In this document: in pieces, positions 1 through 5,383 of the stretch | Position numbering within the stretch: the first letter of the stretch is position 1 | Layout of the letters: every line of letters begins with the position of its first letter | NCBI GenBank assembly: GCA_037384885.1 | Contig: JARRNO010000269.1 | Span: forward strand, 1 to 5,383 | Direction of reading: 5' to 3' | Length of the DNA: 5,383 bases | From: JARRNO01 sp037384885 | GTDB taxonomy: Bacteria > Acidobacteriota > UBA4820 > DSQY01 | Made by a program: the position numbers and the translations under genes | The notes under the pieces: model-generated | What the model saw: only the letters and a program-made list of their open reading frames with translations | Told to the model about the DNA's origin: nothing | Database searches by the model: none

Positions 1-48
1 GCAAAATCCGGCTGCCGACCGGACGGCCGTCAGATTCAAGGAAGGCGA

Positions 49-97
49 GCGGCGAGACACCGAGTCGTACTGGTGTACTTCGAGCGTGTCGCGCCGC
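49..97. repeat. Imperfect inverted repeat in the intergenic region
   Basis: The 12-base arms GCGGCGAGACAC (49-60) and GTGTCGCGCCGC (86-97) pair with one mismatch. A second small dyad inside pairs GTAC (67-70) with GTAC (75-78) around TGGT. It has no T-run, so it does not look like a standard terminator. It could be a repeat-family unit, a structured RNA or a protein-binding dyad. Confidence 0.6.
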
Positions 98-324
98 GAT
101 GCCTGACGCAGAAGATGACGCCGGACTGTCGGCGCACGTTTCAAAGGGTGGGGGGGTGATGGTGGCTTCGCGCCCAGGTAGATGGGAGAGGGAAAAGGTT
201 AGAGGTACCAGGTGGACACGCCGTAAGGCGGGACGGGGCCGCTCCGCACGCCAGTGCGGCGCGACGGCATGGAGGGGCTGGAGACAAGCTTGCTTGTCGA
301 CAGGCGATTCGGCCGGAGCGAAAG

Positions 325-337
325 GGCGCGAAGCGCC
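325..337 (-). terminator. Weak terminator-like hairpin downstream of the operon
   Basis: On the minus strand GGCGC and GCGCC pair around TTC, followed by CTTTCG. The stem is strong but there is no true U-tract, so intrinsic termination is doubtful. The same 11-mer core, GCGCGAAGCGC on the plus strand, occurs again at 361-371, nearer the operon's stop codon. Confidence 0.25.
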
Positions 338-404
338 AGCGGCTCCGCAGCCACCGGCAAGCGCGAAGCGCGACGCGCCCGGCCTCCATACCCGCGCCAA
401 CAGG

Positions 405-929
405 CTAAGATTTCTTCAGCAGGCGCAGGGCTTCCTTCAGCGTCTCCGAATCCGCCGAGCGCAGCAGCGCTTCGGCTTGCCGCCGCAGATCGCCCGCATC
501 CGCCTCCTCGCCACCGCCCTCGATCTCCACGCCCAGCAAGTCCGCCACGGCCCGCACATACCGCGCCCCCGTCACCGGCTTCTCCAGATACGTCGCCGGC
601 CCGACCATGCTGCTCTCCTCCAGCGCTTCGTTGAGATCCCGGCTGACGTGCTCCTCCTTGGCGTGCCCCGTGACGAAAAGCACCGGTATCTTCGACCAGG
701 CCGGATTTCTCCTCAGCTCGTGGAAGAGCACGATACCGGACTTGCCCGGCAGCACCATGTCCAGCGACACAAAATCCGGCGGCGCCGCCTTGATGCTCCT
801 CAGCGCTTCATCCACGCTGGACGCCGTCTCGACCCGGAAGCCCGCATCTTCGAGCGCCGTGCTCAGGAAGAAAACCACGTCCTCCTCGTCGTCCACGACC
901 AGAACCTTCTTGTCACCGGGTTTCGCCAT
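405..929 (-). CDS. Response regulator: receiver domain plus short helical C-terminal tail
   Basis: A 174-residue cytoplasmic receiver protein, last gene of the operon. Receiver residues are D13-D14 (LVVDDE), phospho-acceptor D57 (SLDMVLPG), switch T87 (FVTG) and K117 (LEKP). The 30-residue spacing from T87 to K117 equals that of the receiver at 2381-2815, and sequence similarity is evident throughout, so the two arose by duplication. After a glycine- and glutamate-rich linker near 136-146, the last ~28 residues (LRRQAEALLRSADSETLKEALRLLKKS region) look like an amphipathic helical hairpin, too short for a known DNA-binding domain. The ATG at 929 is chosen because AGGAGGGG at 940-933 lies just upstream and the receiver fold begins a few residues later; Met codons at 944 and 992 lie at or upstream of that site and inside the kinase frame. 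It overlaps the kinase gene by 17 nt. Confidence 0.9.
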   Translation of the reverse strand: MAKPGDKKVLVVDDEEDVVFFLSTALEDAGFRVETASSVDEALRSIKAAPPDFVSLDMVLPGKSGIVLFHELRRNPAWSKIPVLFVTGHAKEEHVSRDLNEALEESSMVGPATYLEKPVTGARYVRAVADLLGVEIEGGGEEADAGDLRRQAEALLRSADSETLKEALRLLKKS

Positions 930-2379
930 GAGCCCCTCCTGCATTGCCGCCTTTGGACGAATCGCCCTCGGCGCCGTCTCCGCTTTCCGCACTCTCCGCC
1001 GCCAACTGCGCCAGGCGCTCGCGGGAGAGAAGAATCCGGAAGGTCGTTCCTTTTCCCGGATCCGATTCCAGTTCGATGTCTCCGCCGTGTTCCTGCGCGA
1101 TCTTCTGCACCGTCAGAAGCCCGATTCCGGTCCCCCCCGCTCCCTTCGTGGTGAAGAAGGTCGTAAAGATCCGCCGCTTGACTTCATAATCCATCCCACA
1201 GCCGTCGTCCGCCACCTCGAACCCAAGGATTCCGTTCTTTTCGAAGGTGCGGATATCGATCCGGTTCTTGTCCTTTTCGCTCATCTGGCAGGCATCCAGC
1301 GCATTGGACACCAGGTTGGCCAGGCAGGTGTGGATGCCGTCCGCGTCGAGCGGCGCCGGCGCCAGGCCTTTTTTCAACCTGGACCGGATCGTGACGCCCG
1401 CCTGGGAAGCCGCTTCCCGGTAGAGCTCCACGATTTCCCGGACGACGGCATTCGGATCGGCCGGCGCCAGAACGGGAAGCCGGCCCTTGGAGAAGGACAA
1501 CAGATCCTTGACCAGGTTCGAGATCCCCCGCTTCAGGCCGGACTCCATGACGTACACGCCGCCTTCCAGCCCCATGAGAATATTCTTGATCCCGTGGGCC
1601 AGTCCTGCAACCGTTCGCCCCACCGCCGCGAGCCGCTCCGCCTCCCATTTTTCCCTCTCCAGCCGGTGCAGGTGCGTGACGTCCGTGGACATTTCGATCA
1701 CGTACTTCACGCGGTCGCCGGACGGGCGCTGCTCCTTGACCAGCGGGGTGGCCGTCACCACGTACCGGGCCTCTTCGCCGCTGGACGTCACCCCCACTTG
1801 GTCTGCCTTGTGATCCAGGCCGTCTTCGAACACCTGGAGGACCGGACAGTTTTCGCACGGCTCCGTCCTGCGCTTGAAGACCTGGTAGCAGTAATCTCCC
1901 TGGCGCCCTCCGAAGGTGTCCCGCATCCGCCGGTTGGCGCGGACGATCTTGAGATCCCGGTCCACCACGTTCACATAGCAGGGCACCCGTTCGAAGAGCA
2001 GTTCGTTTTCTTCCTGGAGGCTGGCGGCTTCGTTCACGGCCGAACCCATCCAGATCAAGTAAGACTCGGAGTCCCGGCCCGGCCGGACAAGCGGTGCGAC
2101 GCGGGTGACGAAGTGCTTTCTTTCCCCGGTCCGTGTTTCCAGGCCCTCTTCGTGGATCCGGAGCCGGCCGTCTTTGAAGGTCTTGCCCGCCATGCAGGGA
2201 TCGCACGGCTTCTTTCTTCCTTTTAGCACCTCGTAGCAGTGCTTCCCTTTCCAGGGGCCGAAGGCCTCCTCGAAAGCGGCGTTGGCCTCCACGATCGCGA
2301 ACCGGGGGTCCAGCACGGCGATCATGATGGGGGCCTGGTCGAAAAGGTGCGCGTGAATCAGGTCCTGGACGTCCGGCAC
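913..2379 (-). CDS. Soluble histidine kinase with two PAS domains, each carrying a Cys motif
   Basis: Sensor kinase of 488 residues with no membrane segment, so it should sense from the cytoplasm. PAS1 spans about residues 7-118 and PAS2 about 125-236. Each carries a matching triad: C48, C59, C62 (KPCDPC) and C164, C175, C178 (EPCENC). A coiled linker (237-252) leads to the H-box with H262 in LAHGIKN, then the ATP-binding domain: N-box N359 (LVSNALDA), G1 box D392-G-C-G, F-box FTTFFTTK (405-412) and G2 box GGTGIGL (415-421). The tail after about 460 is rich in Gly, Ala, Ser and Glu and looks disordered. The start is the GTG at 2379: the PAS fold begins right after it, GGGGAGG at 2392-2386 sits 6 nt upstream, and the upstream receiver stops one nt earlier. 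A longer frame to an ATG at 2568 merely reads the receiver gene out of frame. Residue 263 is Gly where HisKA kinases usually have Glu or Asp. The kinase presumably phosphorylates one or both flanking receivers. Confidence 0.9.
   Translation of the reverse strand: MPDVQDLIHAHLFDQAPIMIAVLDPRFAIVEANAAFEEAFGPWKGKHCYEVLKGRKKPCDPCMAGKTFKDGRLRIHEEGLETRTGERKHFVTRVAPLVRPGRDSESYLIWMGSAVNEAASLQEENELLFERVPCYVNVVDRDLKIVRANRRMRDTFGGRQGDYCYQVFKRRTEPCENCPVLQVFEDGLDHKADQVGVTSSGEEARYVVTATPLVKEQRPSGDRVKYVIEMSTDVTHLHRLEREKWEAERLAAVGRTVAGLAHGIKNILMGLEGGVYVMESGLKRGISNLVKDLLSFSKGRLPVLAPADPNAVVREIVELYREAASQAGVTIRSRLKKGLAPAPLDADGIHTCLANLVSNALDACQMSEKDKNRIDIRTFEKNGILGFEVADDGCGMDYEVKRRIFTTFFTTKGAGGTGIGLLTVQKIAQEHGGDIELESDPGKGTTFRILLSRERLAQLAAESAESGDGAEGDSSKGGNAGGAHGETR
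933..940 (-). promoter_or_regulatory. Ribosome binding site for the last receiver gene
   Basis: AGGAGGGG lies 3 nt before ATG 929 (5 nt from the AGGAGG core), inside the end of the kinase gene. It fixes the start at 929 and excludes the in-frame ATGs at 944 and 992. Confidence 0.8.
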
Positions 2380-2380
2380 G

Positions 2381-2815
2381 TCACGCCTCCCCGCCCGGCC
2401 GCTGAAGGAGCGCCTTGACGTTCTTGAGCAGAACGGGAACGCGGATGGGCTTTTCCAGAAAGACCGGCGCCGATTCGCCGTCCAGCTTTTCAAGGCCCTC
2501 GAGTTCCAGCTGGTGGAATTCTTCTTCGCGCGAATAGCCGCTGATAAACAGCACCGGGATGGAGGCAAGGCGCGGCGTCTGCTTCAGAGTCTGGAAGAGC
2601 GAAAGCCCAGTCCGTCCCGGCATCATCACATCCAGCAGTACGAGATCGGGCGGCCGCCGGCGCAGTTCTTCCAGCGCGGCCGCGGAATCGTAGACGCCTT
2701 CGGCGTCATATCCGTTGTCTTGCAGAACGGCGATGAGGTAATCCACGATGTCTCTTTCATCGTCCACCACCAGGATTCTGGCGGCGGCGCCTTCCGTTTC
2801 CATGGCCATCATCAT
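2381..2815 (-). CDS. Receiver-only response regulator
   Basis: A 144-residue CheY-like receiver with no output domain, acting in the cytoplasm by accepting phosphate from a histidine kinase, most likely the product of the next gene. Key residues are visible: acidic pair D18-D19 (LVVDDE), phospho-acceptor D62 (LLDVMMPG), switch Ser92 (FISG) and Lys122 (LEKP). The stretch from Ser92 to Lys122 is 30 residues, about eight longer than in CheY. The protein is clearly paralogous to the receiver at 405-929. The ATG at 2815 overlaps the upstream TGA in an ATGA junction; three further in-frame ATGs (2812, 2809, 2803) make the exact start uncertain. AGGGAGAGG at 2825-2817 lies just upstream and fits 2815 or 2812 best. 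Without a DNA-binding domain it may act in a phosphorelay or by protein contact. Confidence 0.9.
   Translation of the reverse strand: MMMAMETEGAAARILVVDDERDIVDYLIAVLQDNGYDAEGVYDSAAALEELRRRPPDLVLLDVMMPGRTGLSLFQTLKQTPRLASIPVLFISGYSREEEFHQLELEGLEKLDGESAPVFLEKPIRVPVLLKNVKALLQRPGGEA
2386..2392 (-). promoter_or_regulatory. Ribosome binding site deciding the kinase GTG start
   Basis: GGGGAGG lies 6 nt before GTG 2379, within the last codons of the upstream receiver gene. It supports the GTG start over the far-upstream ATG at 2568. Confidence 0.75.
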
Positions 2816-3964
2816 GCCTCTCCCTGGGCTTTTTTCTCCGGGAAGGCTTCCTTGTAGGCCTTTTCCGACTTGGTGCCCTCATTGTGGCAGGCGCCGCAGC
2901 GCCCCAGATCGGGTCTGTTGACCTTCGGGTCCTTCGCCTTCTTGGCGTGGCAGGGAATGCACATCTTGTGCATGGCCGTTTCGTACGAAGCCGCCATGGG
3001 ACTGTCGAAGTTCTTGACCACGGGATTGTCGGCCATCATGTCTTTTTCGTGACAGTCCTTGCAGGTTTTAACCGTGGCCGGCGCGGCCTCTTCGCTTCCG
3101 TGGCATTGAACGCAGGATTTCTTTCCCTTGAGCGCCCGGATGTGCGCCTCGTGGTCGAAGACATCCGTCTTCGTGTACATGCTTTTGTGACAGAGAATGC
3201 AGGGCGTCCCGGCGTCCCCAGGCTGGTTCAGGTGGTGGCAGTTGCGGCAGGACTTCTTTCCGCCTTCGTCGTCCTGGTGCTTCTTGTGGTCGAAATAGAC
3301 ATAACGGGGGCCCGTCCCGAGCTTCAGGATTTCACGGCCCACCGCGCGCCGCGCCCGGCGCTCCAGGTAGGGTTCGCTCTTGGGCGCCAGGGTCAGGCCC
3401 AACGCCAGGGCCAGAACGAACAGCAGCGAATAGATCTTGGCATCCCGCCGCCAGCCCTCACCGAGCCAGATCTGAGAAAACGGGGCGAATTTCGGCGTTT
3501 CATGCGTAATTTTTTCGCGCTCTTCCTCGACCGCCTTCAGCCCTTCTGGATCCACCGGAAAATGCTCTTGAATGAAGAAGAAGACGAGGCCGCACGCCGA
3601 GACGATACCCAGGCTGATGGAGAATTCGGTCCAGGCCGGAAAGTAGAAGGATTTCGTGGCCCAGACCTGGCTGAGTCCGGCCGCGTTGATCCGGTTGAGC
3701 ACGAACCCCAGAACGCTGCACAGGGACAGCAGGAAGACGGCCGTGTGGGACCGGCGCACCCGCGGCACGGCGAAGAGGACCATGGGAAGCACGGTGGACA
3801 TGAGCATTTCCACGATGAAGAGGTTGCTTTCCCACGTCCCCGCAAAAATCAGGCCCAGCTTGTGATTGAGGGCGAGATCGCTCATCCGGAACACGAAATA
3901 GAACGCCAGCGCCCAGGACGCAATGCGAGCCAGGCCGGAGAGCATGTCCGTTTCCGCCCGGCGC
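2812..3964 (-). CDS. hybB: HybB C-terminal part fused to six-haem c3-like cytochrome domain (same gene as the 3976-4606 piece)
   Basis: In-frame sequence begins at the gap edge (RRAETD, then Met at 3945). The first ~135 residues after that Met finish the HybB fold: FVFRMSDL near 18-24, the acidic NLFIVEML near 41-48, and YFPAWTEFSISLG near 101-113 all have HybB counterparts. A charged linker (138-168) leads to an extra hydrophobic segment at 171-187, preceded by WRRD, which should place what follows in the periplasm. The rest is a multihaem c domain with CXXCH at 233, 249, 278, 295, 329 and 350. Outside those motifs it has exactly six histidines (220, 223, 238, 265, 268, 326), enough for bis-His ligation of six haems; FDHxxH pairs are typical of cytochrome c3. 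The Met at 3945 lacks a good ribosome site and is internal. The stop overlaps the next ATG. The whole fused protein would be about 610 residues. Confidence 0.88.
2815..3345 (-). other. Hexahaem class III-like cytochrome c domain within the HybB fusion
   Basis: About 177 residues at the C-terminus of the fused gene. Six CXXCH haem-attachment sites and six other histidines were counted by eye. Classical cytochrome c3 has four haems and c7 has three, so six suggests an expanded c3-like domain. Its likely role is electron exchange with periplasmic cytochromes. It has no start codon or signal peptide of its own; the preceding membrane segment of the fusion would export it. Confidence 0.85.
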
Positions 3965-3975
3965 NNNNNNNNNNN
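3965..3975. other. Assembly gap (11 N) inside the hybB fusion gene
   Basis: Eleven undetermined bases separate two halves of one gene that lie in different frames. The last complete codons before the gap read C-L plus a single G, and the first complete codon after it is CGC with a preceding G as third base. To join the frames, the missing length must be 1 more than a multiple of 3, which 11 is not. By comparison with HybB, which has roughly 15-18 residues between these points, the true gap is probably near 46-52 bases. Confidence 0.9.
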
Positions 3976-4606
3976 CCAGGCAGACGGCTGACACGAAGAA
4001 GAGTTCGGGCAGCAGCTTGCTGTACCAGAGCGGATGGACCCGGAAGGGCATGATGAGCAGCATGGAGCCCAGCGACGACTGGTGAAGCGTGGATAGCATG
4101 ATGCCGAGGATCATGATGGGCAGCGCCAGCCGGGTCAGAAAACGGTAGAGGCGCTGAAAATGCGTCTTCACGAGGATGACCGGCGCGACCTCCAGGGCGA
4201 GCACCGTCAGGTAGAGCATGACGCACCACGCCACCTCGAACAGAGGCGAGTGGATGTTCCAGAAGACCACCGGGTGCCAGATGTGCCAGGGAAGCCCGAG
4301 GTCGAACAGGAGGCCCACCACCACGGCGCCGTATCCCAGGAAGGCCGTGAGAATGGCCGGCCGGGCGGCGGCATGGTAACGGTCGCGGTGGAAGATGTGA
4401 ACCAGCGCCGCGAGGACGAATCCTCCGGCGGCCAGCGCCACGCCGCCCATGACGTCGAAGCCGATCCAGAGTCCCCACGGCGTCGTGTCCGTCAAGGCGG
4501 TGGAAACGCCGAGCCCGAAAACGAACCGGATGACGGCCACGGCGGCGGCGAGGCCGGTCAACAGCCAGAGAATTCCCTTAAAGACGACGATCCGATTATT
4601 CTTCAT
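3976..4606 (-). CDS. hybB: HybB/NrfD-type quinone-interacting membrane subunit, N-terminal part (runs into assembly gap)
   Basis: First 210 residues of a polytopic membrane protein of the NrfD/PsrC family, HybB branch. These proteins bind quinone and pair with a HybA-type iron-sulfur protein, here encoded immediately upstream. Hydrophobic segments lie near residues 10-30, 44-72, 84-102, 121-146, 158-175 and from 197 into the gap. Conserved HybB-like stretches include PWGLWIGFD at 43-51, HQSSLGS at 175-181 and VHPLW at 190-194; E. coli HybB, as I recall it, has nearly the same HQSSMGS and VHPLW. The ATG at 4606 is preceded by GGAGG at 4617-4613 with 6-nt spacing and overlaps the upstream gene, so translational coupling is likely. 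The frame enters the N run at 3975. Reading straight through gives a false tail down to 3500; the true continuation is the other frame, from 3964 downward. Confidence 0.92.
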
Positions 4607-5383
4607 GGCTGTCCTCCGCGCTGTTTTCGCCCGGGGCGTTCTCTTCCGCCGCGGCCAGCCGCGCCATTTTCCGGCGCCGTTCGATGATCCAGTAGATACC
4701 CGCCATGAGCGCCCCCATGCCCAGGAACTCCCACGGCACGGGCTTCAGGGCGGCCCAGGTCCGTTCCGGCAGCGGCTTGTCCGTCAGGTACCGGCTGTCC
4801 TGCCAACCGAGAAAATCAAGGGAGATGTCCGACAGGTAGAGCACCGATGTCCCGCCGACCTGCTTCTCGCCCCAGATCCGGTTGATGTACTTGTCCGGAT
4901 GTGCGGCCAGCCGCTTTTTCGCTTCGGCCATCATGTCGCTCTTCGTTCCGAAAATCGTGGCTTTCTCCGGGCACGCCTTGACGCAGGCCGGCTCCGTGAT
5001 CTTCCCCGATTTCATCGCCTCGTAGCACATGATGCACTTGCGCACGGAGGGCGCCGGCGAGGACCAGTCGTAATGGGGAACGCCGTAGGGACAACCGAGC
5101 ATGCAGTACCGGCAGCCCATGCACAGGCTCTTGTCGTAGATCACCGGGCCTTCGGGCGTCTTCTGCATGGCGCCCACGGGGCACACCGAAACGCACGCCG
5201 GATCATTGCAGTGGCGGCATTGCTTTCGGACGAAGTGGTTGCCGGGACGCCGGATCACCGCGGTCCAGCGGTCGGCGGAAAGTCCGCCGGGCTTTTCGCC
5301 CTTCCGGGGCGGCGGGTCCTGCGCCGGCAGGCCGTTGATCTTCTTGCAGGCGGCCACGCACACTTCGCAGCCGATGCACTTGG
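4596..5383 (-). CDS. hybA: HybA-like periplasmic [4Fe-4S] electron-transfer subunit (5' end outside window)
   Basis: Ferredoxin-type subunit expected to carry electrons through a chain of [4Fe-4S] clusters to or from the membrane partner encoded next. The 261 visible residues hold 16 cysteines in four clusters: CIGCEVC plus C at residues 2-12, CRHC plus CxxxC at 55-67, CMGCRYC plus C at 87-97, and CIMC then CVKAC at 116-137. This is the DmsB/HybA/FdnH pattern. The stretch around RIWGEKQVGGTSVLYLS resembles HybA as I remember it. A hydrophobic segment near residues 220-237 is followed by ERRRKMAR, which suggests a C-terminal anchor with a cytoplasmic tail and a periplasmic cluster domain. The reading frame stays open to the window edge through a complete Cys motif, so the GTG at 5363 lies inside that motif and is not the start. 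A Tat signal would be expected upstream but cannot be seen. It overlaps the next gene by 11 nt. The family call is firm; the specific complex (hydrogenase or quinone reductase) cannot be decided. Confidence 0.9.
   Translation of the reverse strand, partial: KCIGCEVCVAACKKINGLPAQDPPPRKGEKPGGLSADRWTAVIRRPGNHFVRKQCRHCNDPACVSVCPVGAMQKTPEGPVIYDKSLCMGCRYCMLGCPYGVPHYDWSSPAPSVRKCIMCYEAMKSGKITEPACVKACPEKATIFGTKSDMMAEAKKRLAAHPDKYINRIWGEKQVGGTSVLYLSDISLDFLGWQDSRYLTDKPLPERTWAALKPVPWEFLGMGALMAGIYWIIERRRKMARLAAAEENAPGENSAEDSHEE
4613..4617 (-). promoter_or_regulatory. Ribosome binding site for hybB
   Basis: GGAGG lies 6 nt before ATG 4606, within the end of the iron-sulfur gene. It supports a start that overlaps the upstream gene by 11 nt. 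Confidence 0.75.

Larger units (their letters stand above)
1..404. other. Intergenic region with no supportable gene, rich in short inverted repeats
   Basis: This stretch follows the last stop codon of the operon. Open frames here (for example an 82-residue minus-strand frame at 141-389) are Arg-, Ala- and Pro-rich, as expected of GC-rich noncoding DNA, and match no family I recognise. Perfect short dyads lie at 14-17/24-27, 119-123/130-134, 244-249/254-259 (CCGCAC, loop GCCA, GTGCGG), 283-289/292-298 (GACAAGC and GCTTGTC) and 325-329/333-337, besides the longer pair at 49-97. A run of seven G lies at 150-156. No promoter pattern stands out. Confidence 0.6.

Noticed and set aside
150..156. 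G-quadruplex from the G run
   Set aside because: There is one run of seven G and one of three nearby, but not four regularly spaced G tracts.
141..389. An 82-residue minus-strand frame downstream of the operon
   Set aside because: Arg/Ala/Pro-rich composition, no recognisable motif, and it spans several dyads; there is no good evidence for translation.
930..992. N-terminal extension of the last receiver to ATG 992 or 944
   Set aside because: It overlaps the kinase tail, adds no receiver sequence, and AGGAGGGG sits directly before ATG 929.
2380..2568. N-terminal extension of the kinase to an ATG at 2568
   Set aside because: The extra residues are a Ser/Arg-rich out-of-frame reading of the receiver gene; the GTG at 2379 has a strong ribosome site and begins at the PAS fold.
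2812..3945. A separate membrane cytochrome gene starting at Met 3945
   Set aside because: Its first ~135 residues are the C-terminal half of HybB, the frame stays open upstream to the gap, and there is no convincing ribosome site before that ATG.
99..4053. Long plus-strand frames (99-1154, 607-2226, 2884-4053)
   Set aside because: They lie antisense to well-supported genes, are rich in Arg, Pro and His, and show no domain; GC-rich coding DNA commonly gives such antisense frames.
3500..4606. A 368-residue minus-strand frame reading through the N run
   Set aside because: After the gap it turns into Arg/Gly/Pro-rich sequence while the HybB fold continues in another frame; the 11 N give the wrong phase.
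4596..5383. Calling the module a [NiFe] hydrogenase
   Set aside because: HybA and HybB-like subunits occur with several catalytic partners; no hydrogenase large or small subunit is visible, and the upstream gene(s) lie outside the window.

Overview
The window holds one dense gene cluster, all on the minus strand and read from about 5383 down to 405. It encodes a membrane-bound respiratory electron-transfer module followed by a small two-component signalling set. High GC content, a HybA/HybB-type iron-sulfur and membrane pair, a c3-like multihaem domain with paired histidines, and PAS kinases with Cys motifs together suggest an anaerobic bacterium of the former Deltaproteobacteria (Desulfobacterota; sulfate-reducing, syntrophic or metal-reducing). 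That assignment is inference from gene content. The short run of N points to a draft or metagenome assembly.

Layout in transcription order. (1) 5383-4596: a four-cluster [4Fe-4S] protein of HybA/DmsB type with a C-terminal membrane anchor; its 5' end lies outside the window. (2) 4606-2812: one gene, interrupted by an 11-N assembly gap at 3965-3975. It encodes a HybB/NrfD-type quinone-reactive membrane subunit fused in frame to a six-haem c3-like cytochrome domain. The gap puts the halves in different frames, so automatic gene callers will split it and miscall both parts. (3) 2815-2381: a receiver-only response regulator. (4) 2379-913: a soluble histidine kinase with two PAS domains, each carrying a C-x10-C-x2-C motif, starting at a GTG. 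(5) 929-405: a second receiver protein with a helical tail. Junctions are overlaps of 11, 4 and 17 nt or a 1-nt spacing, so the set looks like one translationally coupled operon whose promoter lies beyond 5383.

Working model (inference): the periplasmic iron-sulfur protein and the fused cytochrome domain sit on either side of a quinone site in the HybB part and move electrons between the menaquinone pool and periplasmic carriers. The two-PAS kinase, with cysteine triads that could sense redox state or bind a metal cofactor, signals to two paralogous receivers that lack DNA-binding domains.

Positions 1-404, downstream of the operon, hold no gene I can support. They are unusually rich in inverted repeats, including a 12-bp near-perfect pair at 49-60 and 86-97, and may contain an intergenic repeat element or structured 3' RNA.
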